DNA of 27,470 bases, taken from Enteractinococcus helveticum. Lineage in GTDB: Bacteria > Actinomycetota > Actinomycetes > Actinomycetales > Micrococcaceae. The translations under genes and the position numbers were made by a program. The notes beneath the pieces are model-generated. The model saw only the letters and a program-made list of their open reading frames with translations, was not told the DNA's origin and made no database searches. Shown here piece after piece: positions 22,390 to 27,470 of the stretch (position 1 is its first letter; the number at the start of each line of letters is the position of its first letter). Location: positions 1 to 27,470 of the forward strand of contig NZ_DYXC01000002.1 of assembly GCF_020742345.1 (NCBI RefSeq), in the 5' to 3' direction.

Positions 22390-23790
22390 ATGGCAAAGTC
22401 TCTTCAGGACCTGCTCAACGAACAGTCCGCAGTCGACCTGCTACGCAACGCGCAGACCGGCTCTTATATCTACCCGGTTGTTCCAGCAGATTTCGGCAAC
22501 TGGATCAACGAACAAAAAGCCTGGCGCAACACCGCGGTGCTCTACGACCAGTCCCACCACATGGATCAAGTCTTCCTGTCTGGTTCGGATGCGATCAACC
22601 TGATTTCAGATACCGCAATCAACTCCGTAGCAAACTTCGCTGTCGATATGGCCAAACAGTACGTGCCAGTCTCCTCGACCGGTGCCGTCGTCGGTGACGG
22701 AATCCTCTTCCGCGAATCCGAAGACGAATTCACCTACGTCGGCCGTGCACCCGTTACCAACTGGCTGATGTACCACGCAGAAAAAGGTGGCTACAAGAAC
22801 CTTGACCTGCAGGTTGATCGCCGTTCGCCATCTCGTCCGTACGGTGATGCGGTAAACCGTGAGCTCTTCCGCTTCCAGATCCAGGGCCCAGCTGCTTGGG
22901 ATGTCATCAACAAGCTCAATGGTTCGGAAGTTGAGCAGCTGAAATTCTTCCGCATGGCGCATATGAACATTGACGGACTCAAGGTCCGCACCCTGCGTCA
23001 CGGTATGGCTGGTGCACCAGGTCTGGAAATTTATGGCCCATACGAACACCACGCTCGCGTTCGCAACGCCATTGTTGAAGCCGGTGCCGAATTCGGTCTA
23101 CTGCCAGTTGGCTCCCGTGCCTATGCAACGAACACCCTGGAATCCGGCTGGATCCCATCGCCACTGCCAGGCATCTACTCTGGTGAAGCCGAGCGCGGTT
23201 ACCGCGAATGGCTGGGTGCGGACTCTTATGAAGCCACCGCACCACTTGCCGGTTCGTTTATCTCGGACAACATCGAAGACTACTACGTCAACCCTTGGGA
23301 AATCGGCTACGGTTCGTTCGTGAAATTCGACCACGACTTCATCGGCCGCGACGCGCTAGAAGCCATCGATAAGGACAAGCAGCGCCGCAAGGTCACCCTC
23401 GAATGGAATGCCGATGACCTCAAAGAAATCGTGGATTCGCCGCTGAACGTTGACGGCCCGAATTACAAGTTCTTCGACCTGCCACTGGCCAACTACGGTG
23501 CCTCAAACTACGACCAGGTCACCGACGCCGACGGCAACGTCGTCGGCGTGTCGATGTTCACCGGCTACACTGCCAACGAACGTCGTGGCCTGTCGCTGGC
23601 CACCGTCAACGCAGACGTGCCAGAAGGCGCCGAATTGACCGTCACCTGGGGCGAACCAAACGGCGGCTCCAAGAAACTATCGGTTGAAACCCACGAACAA
23701 AAAGAAGTTCGTGCCATCGTTTCACCGGTTCCATACTCCACGGTTGCTCGTGAATCCTACCAAGGTGGCTGGCGTACCCAGTACGCCTAA
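22390..23790 (+). CDS. ligM: Tetrahydrofolate-dependent aromatic O-demethylase (LigM/DesA-like)
   Basis: A 466-residue GcvT/aminomethyltransferase-fold protein, close in length to LigM (about 471) and DesA and longer than GcvT (about 365). The ATG follows AAAGGCGG. Tyr245 in RAYATNTLESGW sits at the place of the catalytic Tyr247 of LigM (memory). Predicted reaction: transfer of the methyl group of vanillate or 3-O-methylgallate (DesA: syringate) to tetrahydrofolate, giving protocatechuate or gallate and 5-methyl-tetrahydrofolate, which the adjacent MetF recycles. Other GcvT-fold demethylases, such as the DMSP demethylase DmdA, are the main alternative, but the context favours aromatic methoxy groups. 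Vanillate and syringate activities cannot be separated by eye. Confidence 0.83.
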   Translation: MAKSLQDLLNEQSAVDLLRNAQTGSYIYPVVPADFGNWINEQKAWRNTAVLYDQSHHMDQVFLSGSDAINLISDTAINSVANFAVDMAKQYVPVSSTGAVVGDGILFRESEDEFTYVGRAPVTNWLMYHAEKGGYKNLDLQVDRRSPSRPYGDAVNRELFRFQIQGPAAWDVINKLNGSEVEQLKFFRMAHMNIDGLKVRTLRHGMAGAPGLEIYGPYEHHARVRNAIVEAGAEFGLLPVGSRAYATNTLESGWIPSPLPGIYSGEAERGYREWLGADSYEATAPLAGSFISDNIEDYYVNPWEIGYGSFVKFDHDFIGRDALEAIDKDKQRRKVTLEWNADDLKEIVDSPLNVDGPNYKFFDLPLANYGASNYDQVTDADGNVVGVSMFTGYTANERRGLSLATVNADVPEGAELTVTWGEPNGGSKKLSVETHEQKEVRAIVSPVPYSTVARESYQGGWRTQYA

Positions 23791-23805
23791 GCCATTGCGT
23801 TAGGC
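23785..23805. terminator. Short hairpin carrying both convergent stop codons
   Basis: GCCTAA (23785-23790) pairs with TTAGGC (23800-23805) around a 9-base loop. The left arm contains the ligM TAA and the right arm contains the stop of the opposing HTH gene. It is too short to be a certain terminator, but it is the only structure between the two genes. Confidence 0.4.
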
Positions 23806-24234
23806 CAAAAACTCACGGTGGTGGAGCACTTTCTGTCGAAGGCGCTCCACCACTATCGCAGAGGGTGTCACCGCGCCGTTGCAATATGAGTTCACTCTCG
23901 TACGGGAGGTGCCAAGGAATGCTGCAGCTTGTGCTTGTGTCATCCCAGCCTCCTCCAGAAGAACCGTGAACTGCTCACCGAATGATTGCTTGTCAGTTTG
24001 TCGCGCATCGCTCAGAACTTTTTGCAGCAACGCCACGGCGCCGGAATCTTCGGCTACTTGAAAAACTTCTTCGAGTCCTGAAGCAACTTTTCCCCAGGGA
24101 TCATTGCGGACAGCTTCTCCGATTCGCCGCCACTGACTTAAACCACCCCGATCTAACGCGGTGAGCAGACCTTCGAAGCCCCAGGTTTCTACCGGGTGCG
24201 ATTCGGCGGCATCAATATTGCGAAAAACTAACAT
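23800..24234 (-). CDS. HTH protein, possible antitoxin of a TA-like pair
   Basis: A 144-residue protein with a C-terminal XRE-like helix-turn-helix (about residues 95-130: GMTQAQAAAFLGTSRTRVNS) and an N-terminal alpha-helical part with no recognised domain. Its ATG shares one base with the stop of the upstream nucleotidyltransferase gene (TAATG), so the two are translationally coupled. Paired with the nucleotidyltransferase it resembles AbiE/MenA-MenT type toxin-antitoxin modules, although there the antitoxin usually comes first. Its DNA-binding domain could bind the palindrome at 24951-24966. Function inferred. Confidence 0.65.
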   Translation of the reverse strand: MLVFRNIDAAESHPVETWGFEGLLTALDRGGLSQWRRIGEAVRNDPWGKVASGLEEVFQVAEDSGAVALLQKVLSDARQTDKQSFGEQFTVLLEEAGMTQAQAAAFLGTSRTRVNSYCNGAVTPSAIVVERLRQKVLHHREFLA

Positions 24235-24941
24235 TACGAATAATCCATCCGTTCCATTCGAGACGCAATATCAAGCAGCACTGTTTTGACATGGTCCCAG
24301 TTATTCCACGGGGCTCTAATGTTTTTATAGCGGTCGAGCTGAGTGATGGTTGACCTATCCTTTGGTCGGACGGATGCCATCTGGCGAACTATTTGGTTGG
24401 CAACTGGCGTTCCAGCCATTGCTGGATCCGTATAATATCGGTCGATTTCGTTCAGTGCGCGGGCAGCGTTGCCCCGCTCATAACGGTGGGAGAGTGCCGC
24501 AATGTCAAGATAATCACGCACTTGGTTTCGTTTGACTGCAAGATACGCTTTGATGCGCAGTGCTTCCTGCTGTGTCGGAACGCGCACTATATTGCCGCTT
24601 GGTAACTGTACCTCGCGAACTTCAAGTGGAACCGTGCGAATCATCTGGCGAACGCCTGCTTCGATATCACCGAGCTGCCCAAGAATAATTTTTCCTGGGG
24701 TTACCCTATTGGTAATCCAATCGGGATCAGACTCCAGGGCTTCAAGCACTAGGTCGAAGCGTTCCCGCAAGTCTTTGATGACATGGTCATGGTCGTAAGA
24801 TGATCGGTGATTCGCGTATCGAGCAGCGGCACTCCCACCGACGAGCGTTGCGTCTGGGACATGGTGCTGCAATGCCTCGGCAGATTCCAGAACTGCTACC
24901 AAGTCCTCGCTCATCTCAGTAAAGTCGAACGCATCGCTCAT
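24234..24941 (-). CDS. AbiEii/MenT-like nucleotidyltransferase, possible toxin
   Basis: A 235-residue protein with a nucleotidyltransferase active-site pattern, VGGSAAARY (Gly35-Ser37) followed by RSSYDHDH (Asp50 and Asp52). It has the two acidic metal-binding residues expected of AbiEii-type toxins, and a C-terminal helical part (KRNQVRDYLDIAALSHRY) typical of that family. No ribosome site precedes ATG 24941, so translation may be weak or leaderless. It is the first gene of a two-gene unit with the HTH protein. GC at third positions looks lower than in the catabolic genes, which fits horizontal arrival. Confidence 0.7.
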   Translation of the reverse strand: MSDAFDFTEMSEDLVAVLESAEALQHHVPDATLVGGSAAARYANHRSSYDHDHVIKDLRERFDLVLEALESDPDWITNRVTPGKIILGQLGDIEAGVRQMIRTVPLEVREVQLPSGNIVRVPTQQEALRIKAYLAVKRNQVRDYLDIAALSHRYERGNAARALNEIDRYYTDPAMAGTPVANQIVRQMASVRPKDRSTITQLDRYKNIRAPWNNWDHVKTVLLDIASRMERMDYS

Positions 24942-24950
24942 GTATTTGCA

Positions 24951-24966
24951 GTATCAGATCTGATAC
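24951..24966. promoter_or_regulatory. 16-bp perfect palindrome before the TA-like pair
   Basis: GTATCAGA-TCTGATAC is perfect over 16 bases and ends 9 bases before the nucleotidyltransferase ATG. TA operons are commonly autoregulated through such a site by the antitoxin; the HTH protein at 23800-24234 is the candidate. It could also influence the PadR gene leaving in the other direction. Confidence 0.6.
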
Positions 24967-25046
24967 GTTTTGTCGGGGTTGTTTGTTGATTTCCTACAAC
25001 AGGAGATTGCTGCATCGCGAGTCACAAACAGCAAAATTCAAAGGAT

Positions 25047-25052
25047 TAGAAT
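25047..25052 (+). promoter_or_regulatory. -10 element of the PadR gene
   Basis: TAGAAT lies 14 bases before the PadR ATG at 25067 and predicts a leader of only about 7 bases. There is no ribosome site near the ATG, so the mRNA may be leaderless or nearly so, which is common in actinobacteria. No good -35 was found. Confidence 0.45.
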
Positions 25053-25066
25053 ACGCTACGGTTGCC

Positions 25067-25663
25067 ATGAGTTTACGTTCTGCCCTGTTAACCCTGCTCT
25101 CTGCCGGCCCCCATACCGGATACGACCTTGCCAAAAACTTCCACTCCTCCGTGGGCTTTTTATGGCATGCTCCCGACTCACAGATCTATCCGGAACTCAA
25201 AAAGATGCAAGCCGAGGAACTCATCGAGGGTTATCCGGTGCCCTGGGGTACCAAAGGGGCGACCAAAACCGAATACGCAATCACCAAGGTGGGACTCCAA
25301 TACCTCAACACCTGGCAAGGCCAGCCGGTCACCTACCGTCCAGAACGCAGTGAAGTGCGATTGCGGGCGGCCTATTTTGAATTCGCCGATGACGACGACG
25401 CACGCCAGTGTCTCGAAGACCACCTGCGGCACTACGAACAGGTGGTCAAAGACATTCACGGTCAGATCGATGAGCTCCGCGAACAATCATCGGATTTCCA
25501 TAAGCAGCGCTTGGCGCGGTACCCGGAAGCCGATCACGCGAAAATCACTCGATTCAAAATCTTCGCCTATGAAGGCATTCTCAAACAAGCTGAGGCCGAA
25601 ATTTCCTGGGCTCAGGACGGGCTAGCCATGTTGGAGTCAGTCGAGGCCTCGAGCTCATCGTGA
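25067..25663 (+). CDS. PadR-family regulator (VanR-like)
   Basis: A 198-residue PadR regulator. I chose ATG 25067, where the domain begins (LRSALLTLLSAGPHTGYDLA); an in-frame ATG at 24983 would add 28 residues unlike the family. The N-terminal winged helix spans about residues 1-95 (SQIYPELKKMQAEELIEGY is the recognition region), and a long C-terminal helical dimerisation domain follows. The length matches VanR of C. glutamicum (about 192, memory), a PadR repressor of vanillate genes. The VanR-like dyad at the metF-ligM promoter makes it the likely regulator there. Its 3' end overlaps the converging GntR gene by 9 bases. Confidence 0.82.
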   Translation: MSLRSALLTLLSAGPHTGYDLAKNFHSSVGFLWHAPDSQIYPELKKMQAEELIEGYPVPWGTKGATKTEYAITKVGLQYLNTWQGQPVTYRPERSEVRLRAAYFEFADDDDARQCLEDHLRHYEQVVKDIHGQIDELREQSSDFHKQRLARYPEADHAKITRFKIFAYEGILKQAEAEISWAQDGLAMLESVEASSSS

Positions 25664-26317
25664 AGTAGCGATAGCCTCGGCCACAGAATCTAAATGTTCC
25701 TGCATCGCGGCAGCCGCCGCCCCCGGATTGCGCGCACAGATCGCTTCAATAATTGCCAAGTGTTGCGGCAAGGAAACCTGGGGTCGGTCTGGTTGCGTGG
25801 AAAGCTGGAAGTGATACCGAATGGCTTGGCCACGGAGCCGAGCAATGGTTTGGGCCGCCGTCTGTTGATCCGCAACCGCAATGATTAACGTGTGCAATTT
25901 TCGGTTAAGATTCGAATATTCGTCGCGAGCACCACGTTCAACGGCTTCTTGCATCGCCTGGCCGATATCACTGAGCTCATTCGCCTGCTCATCCGTGATT
26001 TTCTCGGCTGCTTTCCGCGCGCACAGTGATTCCACAGCCGCCCGCACCTCGGTGATCTCAATGGCTTCTTCTAGTGAGACCTTCCGAACTCGTGCTCCAC
26101 GATTCGGGATCCGCTCGACCAAACCTTCAGTAATGAGCTCATTGAGTGCCAGCCGTACCTCACCACGTGAGGCGCCATGTTCTTCTGCCACATCAGATTC
26201 AATGAGGCGTTGATGCGGCACCAGATTGCCCGCCACGATATCCTGACGCAGTCGATCAGTAAGCGATAACTGTTGGGTGATATCCCGTGCTGGGGTTAAC
26301 GGTGTGGCACTGGTCAT
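25655..26317 (-). CDS. GntR-family (FCD subfamily) regulator
   Basis: A 220-residue FadR-type regulator. The ATG at 26317 follows GGAGAG closely. The N-terminal winged helix is at about residues 15-80 (LTDRLRQDIVAGNLVPHQRL, then ASRGEVRLALNELITEG), and the C-terminal helical FCD domain carries the Asp/His ligand region (YSNLNRKLHTLI and QHLAIIEAI). It is divergent from the PrpF/GalD-like gene, with a large palindrome between them. FCD regulators usually bind organic acids; an aromatic or tricarboxylate-like effector would fit. Confidence 0.85.
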   Translation of the reverse strand: MTSATPLTPARDITQQLSLTDRLRQDIVAGNLVPHQRLIESDVAEEHGASRGEVRLALNELITEGLVERIPNRGARVRKVSLEEAIEITEVRAAVESLCARKAAEKITDEQANELSDIGQAMQEAVERGARDEYSNLNRKLHTLIIAVADQQTAAQTIARLRGQAIRYHFQLSTQPDRPQVSLPQHLAIIEAICARNPGAAAAAMQEHLDSVAEAIATSR

Positions 26318-26394
26318 GGGCTCTCCAAAATTCTGCTCGGTACTCTGCGGTGGTTGTACTCATAGTAGTCATTGCCGCGAGAACTGTCAGCGAA

Positions 26395-26434
26395 CGCTAA
26401 CAACATTGTAAACAATCTTGTTAGCGACTATTGT
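26395..26434 (+). promoter_or_regulatory. Nested palindrome and promoter of the PrpF-like gene (GntR operator, copy 2)
   Basis: Two concentric dyads share one centre (26410/26411): inner ATTGT-AA-ACAAT (26405-26416) and outer CGCTAACAA (26395-26403) with TTGTTAGCG (26418-26426), 32 bases in all with one mismatched pair besides the centre. The TNGT-ACNA style is typical of FadR-type GntR operators. TTGTAA (26406-26411) and TATTGT (26429-26434), spaced by 17 bases, form a promoter inside it, so a bound regulator would block polymerase. Confidence 0.7.
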
Positions 26435-26465
26435 GGTGTGAGGACCCACACAACAAAGGATGCTC

Positions 26466-27470
26466 ATGACCCCTACTGCGCGCCGCATCGGCGATCAAAC
26501 GGCCATTCCGATGTGCCTCATGCGAGGCGGCACCTCCCGCGGTCCGATGTTCTTGGCATCCGACCTACCCCAGGACCCGGAAATCCGTGACCAGGTGCTG
26601 TTGTCCGTAATGGGTAGCCCACATCCGCTGCAGGTCGATGGCATCGGTGGCGCCCACTCGCTAACCTCCAAAGCCGGGATTATTGAAGCCTCAGAACTTG
26701 ACGGCGTAGATCTCGACTTCACCTTCGTACAACTCCAACCCGAAGCAACCACCGTACAAACCACCCAGAACTGCGGCAACATGCTGGCCGCCGTCGTCCC
26801 ATTTGCGGTTGAAACTGGCCTGATCAAACCACATGCCGATGTCACCGACGTCGTCGTGCGCACCACCAATACCGGACTCATATCCCGCATTGGAATTCAC
26901 ACGCCAGAATTCAGCGGCCAACGCTATGTTCAATACGCCGGCCACACCGAAATTTCCGGGGTCAACGGCACCGCAGCACCGGTGAATATCCGCTTTCTTA
27001 ACACCGCCGGCTCCATCGCCAGCGCGCTACTCCCCACCGGCAATGTGACCGATGTGGTGACCGCCGATGGCACCGACTACACGGTTACGCTGATCGACAA
27101 TGGTCAACCCCTAGTTATTATCGACGCCAATGACCTCGGTGCGACCGGCTATGAAACCGTGCCCGAATTGACCGATAACACCGACCTCAAAACGCGCATT
27201 GAAGCCCTGCGCCTGGCTGCGGCCCAGGTCATGGGACTAGGTGATGTCACCGATGAGTCGTACCCCAAAATGACCCTTGTCGCAGCGCCACGTGATGGCG
27301 GCGCAATTTCCACGCGCAGTTTCATACCCCATCGAGTTCACGAATCAATCGGGGTGCTGGCCGCCGTTACCGTTGCAACCGCTGTACTCCTACAGGGCTC
27401 GGTTGCCGCGCAGCTCGGCACACCCGGCACAGGAAAACAGCAAAGCCTCGGTATTGAACACCCCTCAGGA
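26466..27470 (+). CDS. PrpF/GalD-family isomerase, probable 4-oxalomesaconate tautomerase (partial)
   Basis: The first 335 codons of a gene cut by the right edge; family members are about 360-400 residues, so only the C-terminus is missing. The ATG follows AAAGGA (26455-26460) at 5 bases. It is a PrpF-like protein with a diaminopimelate-epimerase fold: MRGGTSRG near the start, Lys69 in LTSKAGII and Cys103 in QNCGNM. The Lys-Cys spacing of 34 equals that of the catalytic pair in PrpF (Lys73/Cys107, memory). In aromatic islands this family supplies GalD, which tautomerises 4-oxalomesaconate in gallate and protocatechuate 4,5-cleavage; aconitate isomerase (PrpF) is the alternative. Controlled from the nested operator it shares with the divergent GntR gene. 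Confidence 0.82.
   Translation, partial: MTPTARRIGDQTAIPMCLMRGGTSRGPMFLASDLPQDPEIRDQVLLSVMGSPHPLQVDGIGGAHSLTSKAGIIEASELDGVDLDFTFVQLQPEATTVQTTQNCGNMLAAVVPFAVETGLIKPHADVTDVVVRTTNTGLISRIGIHTPEFSGQRYVQYAGHTEISGVNGTAAPVNIRFLNTAGSIASALLPTGNVTDVVTADGTDYTVTLIDNGQPLVIIDANDLGATGYETVPELTDNTDLKTRIEALRLAAAQVMGLGDVTDESYPKMTLVAAPRDGGAISTRSFIPHRVHESIGVLAAVTVATAVLLQGSVAAQLGTPGTGKQQSLGIEHPSG

Noticed and set aside
1..27470. CRISPR arrays, transposases, integrases, attachment sites, tRNA or rRNA genes.
   Set aside because: I saw no regularly spaced repeats, no transposase or recombinase motifs, no flanking direct repeats and no RNA-gene signatures. The island may be mobile, but this window does not show how.

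Overview
The window looks like a piece of actinobacterial chromosome, probably Micrococcales/Micrococcaceae. The reasons are mid-range GC (mid-50s percent by eye), GTG and TTG starts, MHS, MarR, IclR, PadR and GntR families of actinobacterial type, and a phenylpropanoid cluster with the same gene content as the Corynebacterium glutamicum phd locus. The taxonomic call is inference. I saw no rRNA, tRNA, insertion sequence, phage gene or CRISPR array.

Almost everything belongs to import and breakdown of plant or lignin aromatic acids. Region A (about 200-8870, + strand) is a phd-type cluster: a lipoprotein receptor (SBP1), an MHS-family importer, a MarR regulator, then MaoC hydratase, SDR dehydrogenase, aryl-CoA ligase, amidohydrolase-fold beta-keto-acyl-CoA cleavage enzyme and acyl-CoA dehydrogenase. 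Three copies of one palindrome (core TCAGG-TRG-CCTGA) sit before SBP1, the importer and the catabolic operon, which defines a local PhdR regulon. Region B (8945-12629, - strand) holds a LysR regulator, a second receptor (SBP2) and a ThDP-dependent 2-keto-acid decarboxylase or lyase of unknown substrate. Region C (12724-16016, - strand) holds a VanB-type reductase, a CYP199A-like cytochrome P450 (para-methoxybenzoate O-demethylase type) and a third receptor (SBP3), with a divergent IclR regulator (16120-16983).

Region D (17379-21298, + strand) contains the only complete ABC core in the window, two permeases and one ATPase of the SsuBC/TauBC class, followed by a fourth receptor (SBP4). Region E (21481-23790) is a metF-ligM pair for tetrahydrofolate-dependent aromatic O-demethylation. 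Its promoter carries a near-perfect dyad that resembles the C. glutamicum VanR operator, and a VanR-sized PadR regulator lies nearby at 25067. A small toxin-antitoxin-like pair (23800-24941, - strand) lies between them. Region F holds a GntR regulator and, running off the right edge, a PrpF/GalD-type isomerase, which suggests that a gallate or protocatechuate 4,5-cleavage pathway follows.

Inferred logic: methoxylated and hydroxylated cinnamates are shortened to benzoates by Phd, para-methoxy groups are removed by the P450 and meta-methoxy groups (vanillate, syringate) by LigM/MetF, and the resulting protocatechuate or gallate enters ring cleavage beyond the right edge. Four related receptors, each next to a different catabolic module and under a different regulator, may share the single ABC core. 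I consider this arrangement the most interesting feature of the window.
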